This document shows, piece after piece, positions 11,866 to 22,500 of a stretch of 64,000 bases of DNA (the first letter of the stretch is position 1; each line of letters begins with the position of its first letter). Source of the stretch: Epiperipatus broadwayi (Eukaryota > Onychophora > Udeonychophora > Euonychophora > Peripatidae); the NCBI GenBank assembly GCA_028023455.1, contig JAQFVV010000143.1, positions 2,332,001-2,396,000 on the forward strand. The letters are read 5' to 3'. The position numbers and the translations under genes were made by a program. The notes below the pieces were generated by a model. It saw only the letters and a list, made by a program, of their open reading frames with translations. It was not told the DNA's origin and made no database searches.

Positions 11866-12945
11866 TTAATCCAAACCGTCCTCAGCAAAGTGTACCAAGT
11901 CAATGTGGGACATCTCCATGTTAATGAGGTCTGATGTTGTTTGGCAATCAGAGTCTTGTGATTGAATTTGTGGATGGATTAGTGATATAGTTGTTGGTTG
12001 AGGAAACGCATCCATGAAGTCTTCGGTGTCTGATGAAGTAGTGTAATCTGTCTGAGATTCGTCAGATGGATCAATGGTATCAATGGTTGTAGGAGCCATG
12101 GTTTTCCTCCTTTTTTCTATGGATTTGTGAGGCTTTGTGCTTGATATATCTGAAATTTGTTTGTTAGAGGGTGGAGGTGAGTAATGTATCAGATGGGCGC
12201 TATCATCATCAGAGCTTGATTTATCTGAACGAATTGATTTTCTTTTAATTTTTTTATTTGTATTTTGGGTATTTGTTGTGTTGGTTTTTTGAGGGTTTTG
12301 AAGTTTAATAGTGTTTTTTTCATTTTCCTGTTCTTTTGATAAAAGTGTTTTTTTATTATTATAGGAATTTGTTTTAAATTTTAGACCTGAGTCATTTTCG
12401 GTTTGCTGTAACTGTTGGGAAACATTAACTATGCTGACTTTCGGGTTGAGTGTTTGATAAGTCTTTTCATCAGAATGGTTAATTATTAGTTGAAGAATTG
12501 AGGACAGTTTGTGGATCACTTTGTTTAGGTTTACTGGACTTAACTGACCCAAATGAAGATGCATCAATGGTTTTAAACTGGGTGGGAGTTGTTATGGATT
12601 GTTTTGGAAATTTTTTGAGTGTATTTTCTTCATCGCCTGTGTTTTCCTTGCTCTCGTCAGGTGGTTTGGTCATATTGCCTTCTTTTGTAGCAAGAGTTTG
12701 GCCTAGTATTGTTTCTTGGGGATTAGTATAATATGTATCGTATGTATGATCTTTAGTCTTATTGGTTTGAGTGATTGGTTTAGGCGCAGTATATGTAATT
12801 GCTTGGATCTCTGATTCACTACTATTAGTGTAGAGGTTGTCGTTTGTTCTTTCTTGAATATTTTCATTTTGAAAGATAGGTTTGGATGTGAAAGGGTTTG
12901 TTGGAGGATTTATTTGAATCAGGTTGTCTGGGTTTGAAAGAAAGT
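11866..12945 (-). pseudogene. LINE ORF1, low-complexity nucleic-acid-binding-type protein, broken
   Basis: Two overlapping frames, 12945-12479 and 12567-11866, encode Ser/Thr/Asn/Gln/Lys-rich protein. The second ends with a Ser/Asp-rich region (SSSDDDSAHL) and an acidic tail, AEDGLD. A one-base change near 12480-12560 probably joins them. No zinc knuckle, RRM or coiled coil is evident, so the role as ORF1 rests on position only. The upstream frame can be read to 13000, but its first 15 or so residues are satellite DNA read through, not LINE. The stop codon (11866-11868) lies 6 bases before the ORF2 ATG, a spacing that suggests coupled re-initiation. Confidence 0.55.
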
Positions 12946-13530
12946 TAGGAGGAAAAAAGACAGCAAAATACAAAATTTCAAATGTCTTCCAACGTTTCAA
13001 AAAAAATATGTGAGAAATATTTATTTTATGTTATTCATTTTTCAACAGTAAATGAATATAATATTACCTATAATTATCAAATATTAAAATCAAAACTGTT
13101 TTAGATGTATCAATAAACTATTATGGATTTCAAATGTTTTCTAACATTAAAAAAAAAAAAAAAAAAAAGTGAGAAATATTTAGTTTATGTTGTTCATACT
13201 TGAACAGTAAATAGATATAATATTACCTATAATAATTAAATATTAAAATCAAACTTGCTTTAGAAATACCAATAGAACTGTTATGGATTTCAAATTTCAC
13301 CAAAAGAAAGGAGAAAAAAATGGCAGCAGAATACAAAATTTCAAATGTCTTCTAACGTTAAGAAAAAAATTAAGTGAGAAATATTTATTTTATGTTATTC
13401 ATTTTTGAAAGGTAGATGTAATATTACCTATAATTAGAAAACATTACAATCAAAACAATTTTAGCTATTTCATCCAAAGTTACTTATAAACTGTTATGGA
13501 TTTCAAATTTCACTAAAAAAAAGTTGAAAA
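12946..13530. repeat. Degenerate satellite, about 3 units of 180-200 bases
   Basis: Three units follow one another. Each has a GTGAGAAATATTT block, TTATGTTGTTCAT-like and ATATTACCTATAAT blocks, a CAATTTTAG-like block and TATGGATTTCAAAT. One copy has an A-run of 20 at 13149-13168. Homologous sequence lies on the far side of the LINE at 8228-8440. The units have diverged and have no coding potential. Confidence 0.7.
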
Positions 13531-13740
13531 AAAAGGAAAGAATGTCATCACAGGTGTCCTTGTACCCTGAAAGTAAAAGTGAGAGAAAAAAGTAATAGTT
13601 TCATTCAATCCTTTGACCTCATGATGTTAGATAAAAAAAGTTTTGTATTCAAATCATGAAAAATATTAAAATACAAATATTAATGTGTGCTTTGTCATAC
13701 CATTAATACAAGTTTGGTTTTCTAATAAACTTATTTAATT

Positions 13741-14485
13741 ATGTCTATATATCCACCCACTCCCCCATCTAGGTCTATCTTTATCTTGGTTTATTTATCG
13801 ATTCATTCATTCATTCACTCTATCCAGCCACTATCTTATTCATCCATCCGACCATCAAGTCATCTGTCTATCTATCTATTCATCTACATTTCTCTTTCTA
13901 TCTATTTATCAATCATTCTTCATTTATCTACTTGACCATCTATTTATCTGCATACCTCTAATATGCATCTATGCAAATAAATGGTTAAATTGACAGATAA
14001 ATAGGTAAGTAAGTGGATGTTAGACAAATAGATGAATGGGTGAATAGATAGAAAGTCAGATATAGTTTCAGAAAGATAAATAGAAAAATATAATAGATAA
14101 ACAGATTAATAAACAGATGAATGAATGGATGGATATATAAATAGATTGGTAGATGGACAAATGAATAGATTGATGAATATATATGGATGGATAAATGCAC
14201 AAAAAAAACAACAAATATGGATAAATAGATAGATAGAAAAACAGATAGATATATAGAACAGATGAGTGGATGGGTAGATAAATAGAAATATAAGTGGCTG
14301 GATATATAAAGTGATGGATGAATAGATAAAATGAATTGATATAGATGAATATACAGATAAACATATATAGATGAACAGATGGATGAATAGATAGATATAG
14401 ATGGATTGACAGGTACATTGACTGATGAATGATTGAATAAAGATAGATGAACAGACAGACAAATAGATGGCTAGGTGAATAGACA
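13741..14485. repeat. Tetranucleotide array with a strand switch
   Basis: From 13741 to about 13970 the plus strand is made of degenerate TCTA/TCCA/TTCA-type tetramers. From about 13975 to 14485 it is made of the complementary type, TAGA/TGGA/TGAA. The two halves could pair imperfectly. Long frames that read as Ile/Ser/Tyr/His-rich protein on both strands are a product of the repeat and are not genes. Confidence 0.85.
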
Positions 14486-14832
14486 TGCAACAACAAATAT
14501 GTAGATCTAAGTTGAAGAAATATTGTTAAAATTTTAATACAAATTCTAAACAAATATTTAACATATAGCACTTAGTTTATAAATTAGTTTTTTTAAGTAA
14601 AAAAAACTATTTATAATAAAAAATTAAAATCATTTAAATTTTTTTTTTTTTAATTTCATTTTTTAGATTTTGTTTTATTATCTGAATAGGGATTAAAAAA
14701 TAAACTGTAATTAAACAATCAAATTTTAATTTTATTTACTACATGTACATGAATTATTGAAAAAATATATGGTTTAAATTTTGGAAAATTTGTTAATATA
14801 AATCAATTGGTATCATCTGTAAATAAGATTTG
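14486..14832. other. AT-rich spacer
   Basis: Homopolymer-rich sequence (T-run at 14640-14650). Nothing recognised. Confidence 0.5.
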
Positions 14833-15060
14833 CAGGATGGCTAGGTTGGTTAGAGTGTTACCTTAAAATTCAATAATCAAGAATCTAAGGGTCCAGGTTC
14901 AAATTCCATGTTAGTACTGTCACTGATCAGGCCGGCAATACCTGAAGAACAGGGAAGAATAATACCTCTCAAAACACTGTGCATATACTAACCTGTTTGA
15001 TGTGCTATTACTAACAGTTGAATGTATTTGGAATATTTAAATAAAGTTAAATTTTTTCTA
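14833..15060 (+). mobile_element. tRNA-derived SINE
   Basis: The head resembles a tRNA gene. An A-box-like TGGCTAGGTTGGTTAGAGTG lies at 14838-14857, and a B-box GGTTCAAATTC at 14896-14906, about 40 bases downstream. A body of unrelated sequence follows, ending in AATAAAGTTAAATTTTTT near 15045. The internal A and B boxes would serve RNA polymerase III. The tRNA part does not fold into an intact cloverleaf by inspection, so it is a SINE and not a tRNA gene. Its LINE partner is unknown. Confidence 0.65.
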
Positions 15061-16840
15061 AAGACATGCAATACACATATTAACTGTAAATATTGTCCAT
15101 TTGTTTTCTTACATATACAGTATTTCTGTCAATACTTGAAAAAGATATATTAAACATTTTTATTTAAGTTAGAATTTCTGTTTGTTTGTTTGTTCATAAA
15201 CAGTTTTATTTAAATTAGAATAAAATTTTAAAATAGAGATTTAATATATTTATACATAATAGAATGTTGAAATTTGGTACATTTGATGTAAATCACTGAC
15301 AATGCAATATCACACTACAATATTTTAGATAGATTAATTAGTTTCTTAGATACAGAGTAGTGAACAAGTGAAATATGAAGTATTTTAATATCAAATATAA
15401 AATGTTATAACATTAATAGTAAAAATCAGTCATATATCACATGACCTATAACATTAAAGAAGTTTTCATTAATGCACATCAGAAAGCAGTATATATATAT
15501 ATTGTTATATCGTTTGTTCCAATCAAATGCTTTTATTGAGTTAGAATAAAACTTTAAAATCAAGGTTTAATATATTAATATTCAATATAATTTATTAAAA
15601 TTTGATATAATTATAAATCAATGGCAATGAAATATGACACTAAAATATTTTATCTGAATTATTTAATTTCTTAAATATAAAATAATGGGTGAACAAAATA
15701 ATATTATAAACAAGTCTGATTTAATGTTTATGATTTTATTTTCAACCTTAAAAGTATTTTAGCATTATTTAAAACTGAAATAAAAACAAATCTTTGATTA
15801 CAATCCTAATACTAAAAACTAATTAATAATATAGAATAAAATTTAAAAATTGAGGTTTAATATATTAATACTCAATATAATTTGTTCAAATTTGATACAT
15901 TTCTTACAAATCACTAGCAATGCAATATGATACTAAAATGTTTAAGCTAAGTTGCTTAGTTTCTTAAATATAAAATACTAGGTAATGCTTACAATTTTAC
16001 TTTCAATCTTAAGTGTTTTAGCATCATCTAAAATTGAAATAAAAATAAATCTTGCATTACAATTTTGATGTTAAAAATTAAATAATAGATATATAAAATA
16101 TTGTATAATCAATGCTTTTACTTACTTTGCACTAGAAAAAATGTTTCCTTAACTACAATTGAACTTTTTATATTTAATTTTAAATAAATGGGAGTACATC
16201 CAAAAATTAATTAAATTAATCTGTATTTTTTACAAGGGATTGACTTAATTAATTTCTGAATCTCCTATGATTTTATTTCAAGTCAAATATAAAAATCCCA
16301 ATTATGGTTGAAGAAACTATTTTTTAGTATAAATAAAAGCATTGATAATAAAATATTTTTATATTTATTATTATTATAATTATTAGAGAAAATTTAATGT
16401 TTCAATTTCATGCAATTTTAATTTTGATATAAATCCTTCCCTTTAAAACAAGAGCTATTTGTGAAATATTATTTTAAATAAATGGTACATTTTGAGAAAA
16501 GCTTTAATAGTAATTATTTTTGTTTTCATTTTAAATAATAATATTTAATGTATTTTTATTTTTAAAGGTTGCCAATTACAAAATTATCTTTAAAGTTAAG
16601 ATAGAAAATTTAAAAATTGAATGTATTTAATATTAAATATGCATTGTGCTGTGAAATATCATGTTGCTGTTTTATATATTTTTTAGAAATAAGTTTTTCT
16701 TTTTTATTACAAAATTGCATCCTATTGGTTTAACCATTGGTGACTTTTTTTCTATCAAAATTTTTTAGGATTAAAAAATTTCATAAGTACAATCATAATC
16801 AATTATTTAACTTTTATTTCAGATTGTTTTTTTTTCTTTT
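15061..16840. other. AT-rich sequence with weak internal similarity
   Basis: The blocks around 15215-15330, 15540-15660 and 15835-15960 share patterns such as TTTAATATATTAATA(C/T)TCAATATAATTT and AATCACTAGCAATGCAATATGA. They may be an old tandem repeat of about 300 bases. No coding content was seen. Confidence 0.4.
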
Positions 16841-17653
16841 TTGTTGGACCATAAATATACATTTTGTAATTTATTAAACTTACAATTTAACTTTAGGTTA
16901 ATAATGTCTTTTTTACCAAAGAAAAAATATCACCAGTATTCCAAAAACTATCTTGCTTATGATTTTATTCCATCACTACAAGATACATATATTCCATTAT
17001 GTTTAACATGGAAAAATACATTGACAACTAATAGCATGCAACCATCAAAGTTGCAAAAACACTTAGCAGTGTACAACATGTCAATAAAAAAGATAAACCA
17101 CTGAATTATTTCAAAAAACTTTTGTGTGATGATTTTCAAAAGTTCCACTGATAAAATAATTTATTGAAAAATCTGTTAAAATAAATAAAGATTTATAGGG
17201 ATCATAAGAGATATCAAGCAGAAAAAGCTCACACTATTGGAAAGACATTGATTATTGCTATAATTTATGTTGTATTTTCAACTGTTATGGATCTAAATGC
17301 ATGTAAAATAACTCAATGCATCCCTTTCAAGTAATTCTCCAATATCAAGGCACAGCAATAAAATGACAACTAATATGGGAACGCAATTAGTTACCACTAA
17401 GTTGAAAGTAAAAAAGTAAATCAACTTTCTTTTGGGGCTTGAAAGGTTTATGAGAGATAATCAACTAATTGAAGAAATGTTTTTTGCTCATTTACAAATA
17501 ATGGATACTCCAGGAGATCTATTTTTCAAGAAATAAATAATTACTTAAAAATATATATATATTCCATTATAAAATATAATTGCTTGTGCTACAGATGATG
17601 CTGGTCCCATGGTAGACAAATATAAAGAATACAAAAATTTGAATAATGTTTTC

Positions 17654-17947
17654 ATGTAAGTAGTTGACTAAAAGGTAGGAAAATAAAATAATCCACTTTT
17701 TGATTAAAATGTCCTTCTTGGAAAATATTGGACATCTTAAGAATCTAGATTTGTTATAAAATATTTGAAAATTGCAGGAATATTGTTATTTGAACCTCAA
17801 ATGCTTTTATGAAACTATAATACTCCTGTAATTTTCAATTGTTTTATAACAAGTCTAGATTTTTAAGACCTCTGATTTTCCCAGAATGGCAATTAATTGA
17901 GAAGCAGATTACTTTTATTTTTCTACATTTTAGTCAGTTATTTACAT
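17654..17947. mobile_element. Foldback MITE inside the hAT
   Basis: The 294-base segment is an imperfect inverted repeat with arms of about 130 bases. ATGTAAGTAGTTGACTAAAA at the left matches the reverse complement of the right end. CTAGATTTGTTATAAAA on the left pairs with the complementary stretch around 17845-17865. No coding content was seen. It interrupts the hAT transposase. The target-site duplication is unclear. Confidence 0.65.
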
Positions 17948-18080
17948 AAAAGCATTACTTTTAAAATTTTTTTTAGCAAGATATGAAAATAAAAAACACA
18001 CCTTCTAACAAACAAATTCTAAATGTAATCATATGATCTCCTACTATATAAAAAGATGTATTTGCTTTTTAATTAATTAT

Positions 18081-18205
18081 GAGTTAAATCAATATTAACA
18101 AAATTTTATTCTACAAATATAATGTTTCCATCAGATATGTATATTTTATTACTGCGAGTTAAATCAATATTAAAATTTTATTCTACCAATGCAATATTTC
18201 CACTG
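18081..18205. repeat. Two-copy tandem repeat, 75-base period
   Basis: GAGTTAAATCAATATTAA at 18081 recurs at 18156, followed in both copies by AATTTTATTCTAC(A/C)AAT-like sequence. It lies between the MITE and the point where the hAT transposase resumes. Confidence 0.6.
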
Positions 18206-19549
18206 GTTCAGTTGTTAAAGAGTTTTCTTAGGAAGCCTACGGATGTGCTCGAGTTCTAAATGCGAATGGATTTTTTTTTCATTGTTAAAAATTCAAAAAT
18301 GTGGATATACAGACAGGACAAGTTAATATAAAAGCAATTACAGTTTTCTGCATTCACTGCATAATTAACAAAAAACTTTTAATTGTAAAAAATTTGGGAG
18401 TCAGATTGCATGATATGCTATCCATTGTTCAAGAACATCTATTTCAATCATTTTCTGAAGACAATGAAGATTCTAAAATTTACTTCTATATACGCAAGTG
18501 AGATAGTTATTGAAAGACAAGTGTTGTAGATGCTTTGTTAACCTTTAAGATAGTTTAATTTCATATATTAAGGAGGAGAATTTTCAAAGTTAACTTACCA
18601 ACTTCAAAGAGAAATACTGCACTTATCGGATATTTCTGAGAAATTAAACTTTCTCAATAAACAGATATAGGTAAGAAATAGTAACTCTGATATTGGCAAA
18701 ATGAAACATTCAAGTTTATCTGGGTAAATTCAAGATTTTTTGAGAACATTGCATGTCGAATTTTCATCAATCAAACTAAAAAGGCAAGAATACTAACTGA
18801 TGACTTGAAGAACATCTTAAAAAATTGCACAGAGATGTTAAGTGATTTTGTGACATTTTGGAAATGAATTATCTAGATTGGATAATAGATCAATTTGAAG
18901 TGGGTGCATCTAATGTGAAAATTACACTCTAAGAGGATGTCATTGAGTTACAAAATGATAGTTCACCTCAGATCGTGTTTAAAAATAACAAGAATAGTTT
19001 TGGGTCAATTCTAAAATTGCAGTTCAATACCCAAAACTTTGTAAACAAGCTCAATTATTTGTTGTGCCATTTGCAACATTGTATTTGATTGAATATGGTT
19101 TTAGTCAAGTTCTATTTTTAACAAAACTGAGAAATCATTTGGATATTGTGATCCAAGGCAGCCTCAGATTAATGTTAACATCACTTGAATCTAATTAGAT
19201 TGAAGACCTTACTAAATCTCATCAATTGTAAGTTACACATTTGTTTTTTTATTCTTATAAAATTAATTAGTTTTTTTTATACTAAAATTACATATGATTT
19301 TAAATTGTATTTATATAAAATGGTTTCCAACATATTGTGAATAAAACTTATTTTTTAAAAATTATGCTTCCTTCAGCCCTTTCTAATATTGTATACTATG
19401 TATATTTTGTTTAGAAAACAAAATAATTTTTGTAAATTCGATAACAATAAAAATGGCTATAAATTTGCAATTCTACTTTTGTGTAGAGGGTCACAAGGAA
19501 ATTTGAGGCACCAAAGGGGACTAAGGGCAAAACAATGTTGAAATCTACT

Positions 19550-22500
19550 AATTTAGATTACCATAATAAAAAAATTTGCATATATATATAATTTACATAT
19601 GAGAGCTTGGAGTCACAAATTAAGAAAAGCTTGAAAATGAATTAATGGGAAGTGCTCATATCTAAATTACAAGTGCATAAGAAAAGTTAAAAACTCAGTT
19701 TAGATCTACACATATAATAATGTACCATTGATTGATAAATATCAGGCATTTGTAGTACTATTTTATTATTAGGTCCATTAAAGCCCTATCAACATTGATG
19801 ATCATATAAATGATATTCGTTCTACTCATAACAATGCCAATATTTAAGGGTATTTTCTCAAATTCATCATGCTATTTTTCCAGAATCACATTTTTTTGAC
19901 TAATGAGTACTGAACTTTCAATAATTTATATTTGTATGGAATCCTTATTTTAATGATATGAACAAGTGATAGTGTGGATGAAAAATGAGTGTTTAAAAAT
20001 AATAAGAAAAAGCATAAGAATAAGAAGAGAAAAAAAGGAAAAAAGATATAAATTTAATCATTTACCAATAATAATAATAAAAAAACATAATTAAAACTAT
20101 CAAGATCAAGAATAATTAAAAGTGCTTTTCTTAAAAACACACACACACATATACAAAAAAAAATTGAGAGGTTGTTATTAAATAAATGGTAAATAAGCTA
20201 TAAACAAGATATTAAAATCTAAAGAAATAATAAAATTGAAAATATATTTGTTAATTGATGGGTTGTAACTAATTTAATTTGCTTTTGTTTGATTGTTTTT
20301 CTAATAGAGAAAATAATAATAAAATATTTGAAATTATTATTAAATGACAGATTATACCTAAGTAATCTTGCTTTTTGATTACTTTTCTAATAATAAAATA
20401 AACAATACTAAAAAATAATATAAAAAGAAGGAAATGAAGTCATACAGATTCTACCAGAGATTATCCCTCAGAATAGACTAGGGTTCTTTCATTTAGTAAA
20501 GATCAATAGGCTTTACCAATGTATATAATTCCATAACTTAATTGTAAACAGTCAAAATATATGACATAATAAGATTTAGGATAAGTGAACCAACCCAAAT
20601 GATTCTTGAAGGCTGTCTACTCTTCATTTTGTGACATTAATGTAAAATGTTCAGCACAGATTTAAATGAAAGAGATAAAGACAACAAAATCACATGAAAA
20701 CAAGTTATTGATAAACTGCACACTGTATTCATCTTCTGTATTATACATCAAAGAAAATTTGTGAAAAGCCCTTTTTGTTGTACAATATTCATATTATAAG
20801 TATTAAGACTAAATAATATAAAATATATAATCTGACAATGTATATTTAAAGTATAAGCATCATTTATATTTGATAATTGTAATATTATTTAGCATATAAG
20901 TGATTAATATATATATGTGTATGTGTAAAAATATAAATATAAGAGTTTCATATCACCCTGGGTTTTTATTTTATTTGCTTACATATAAATACGTCAACTA
21001 TCAGAGGCATATGAGTATATAAATCTTCCACAGTATGTGCTCAAATCACATAGAAAATATTCAAATCACTTAAAATAAAAGAATAAATTAATGAAGTTAT
21101 AAAAAATAAATAATTTAGCTATTACAATAGTTTCCAATACGGCTTAATAGTTAGTTGATGCTAGTCAAGTCTGATATCTAAGTGTAAGATATAGCCATTA
21201 TCCACATACCAATAAGGCAAAGAAAAATTACCATTAAATTTCTCAATTTTCATTTAAAAAAAAACAAGAAAACAATGATCAGTAAAAGCATTCCACAAAA
21301 AATTAAAATGGAAAATCAATGTGGATTGAATATAAAATAAGAATTTAATAAGCATAACAATTGAAACAGTAAGTGATACAATCAATAAGTAAGAATAATA
21401 AATCCATAAGAAATTAGATTTCTATGTAATGAAAATAAAATGTGGGGATACCATAAAAAGTACTAATTTATTGTTGTAAGATCAATTTTCATCTTGTTAT
21501 TTATTTACATAGTCATACTTTATACAGTTATTATCAAAAATATGTTTTCAATAATGTATTTTTTATGGCAATCATGTTTTTCATTTTTTCCATACACTTA
21601 ACAATAATAACTGAAATTAAACTATGGTGTAAACATACATTTATGACAGTTATATATCTTTTATGATATTCACAGTTTTCATTTTCTTCATATACAGGGC
21701 ATTTTTGGAATTTAATTTATGAATTTATTACTATCAATTACTTTCTTATGAAATACAAGGGTTATTTTTTGTAATGTTATACTTGTTTAAATATTTATTT
21801 GTCATTAGGTACAATTTTGCCTGTGTATTATTTATGGTATCTGTGTTTTCCATTTTCTTTGAGAATATATTTTTGTGATTTAATTTGTTATGGTTTTATT
21901 GATGTCGGTTACTTTATAATGGTTTATATAGATTATGCTTGCTATATATTTATTTAATGTTTCAAATCTTATTTCTTAAAAAGCTATTCCATATTCAGAA
22001 TTTAGATCTCTGATAGTTTTACATCTTTCTCACTTGAAAATCGTTTCTTTTCTGACAATCATGATAGTTTTCTAATTATGTTTCTTCTGGCGGGCATTGG
22101 TAAAACTGTTAAAGAAAATACATTATAGGAATACTTTTTAAACATTTTCACATATCACTTTTATGGAGCTCTATTTTATTATTCTATTTTTATTTATTTA
22201 TTTGAAAATGAAAAATTAGTTTATTCTCAAATAATTATAAATATTGACATTAAATTTATTTTATTTTTTAATAAATAAATAAAGTGATACAATATGAAAT
22301 TCAAATATATTTCCAGATAAATACTGATGATTTATTGTAGTAGAATCCAGCAGAGTGTTAATAAAATTTTAATTAATTGAAAAAAACAAAACAGGAATAT
22401 CTTTTACCGGACAATGGCATCTAAATTTTTATTTTCTTCATATAGGAATACAATTTTTGGAATTTCTTATGCACTTATTGGCATCAATTACTTTTTTATT

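Larger units (their letters stand above)
8455..12945 (-). mobile_element. Two-ORF LINE with AP endonuclease, inserted in a satellite array
   Basis: This is a non-LTR retrotransposon on the minus strand. It has a low-complexity ORF1, an endonuclease plus RT ORF2 and a Cys-rich C-terminus. The right boundary near 12945 is inferred because sequence beyond it matches the neighbouring satellite units. The left boundary (about 8400-8480) is approximate. The 5' end appears to fall inside ORF1, so the copy is 5'-truncated. The C-terminal layout (KLLWRGR, then LN-LPT, then CGLC) recalls L1/Tx1-type elements, but the clade is not certain. Base composition is less AT-rich than the surroundings. ORF2 has at least four frameshifts and one stop. 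Confidence 0.82.
16904..19230 (+). pseudogene. hAT transposase, ZBED5-like, broken
   Basis: The N-terminus begins MSFLPKKKYHQYSKNYLAYD and continues IPLCLTWKNTLTTNSM, then PSKLQKHLAV. This is the BED-like zinc-finger region of ZBED5-type transposases, with the first Cys pair changed (LTWK where C..C is usual). Later blocks are LERFMRDNQLIEEMFFAHLQ, ATDDAGPMVDKYK (around a catalytic Asp), CIHCIINKKLLIVKNLG (the conserved His/Cys segment) and, at the end, LFVVPFATLYLIEYGFSQV from the C-terminal dimerisation region. Many stops and the MITE insertion have killed it. The protein would have cut and pasted the element. Such proteins act in the nucleus. Confidence 0.68.
16841..19549 (+). mobile_element. 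hAT DNA transposon of the ZBED5/SCAND3-like type, decayed
   Basis: The element contains a broken transposase (16904-19230). It ends near 19549 in sequence resembling the subterminal region of Charlie-type hATs (TCACAAGGAAATTTGAGGCA, then an ACC-rich stretch). The left terminus was not found. It carries a foldback MITE (17654-17947) and about 350 further bases of unrelated sequence before the transposase resumes near 18295. Confidence 0.6.

Noticed and set aside
12945-13000. ATG at 13000 as the true ORF1 start
   Set aside because: The codons between 12946 and 13000 are satellite sequence found in neighbouring units, so the reading frame there is accidental.
13741-14571. Several overlapping open frames of 64-167 codons on both strands, rich in Ile, Ser, Tyr and His
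   Set aside because: They are translations of the degenerate tetranucleotide array. All frames stay open because the repeat units contain few stops.
14833-14910. Functional tRNA gene
   Set aside because: A and B boxes are present, but no paired acceptor or anticodon stem could be drawn, and a SINE body with an A/T-rich tail follows.
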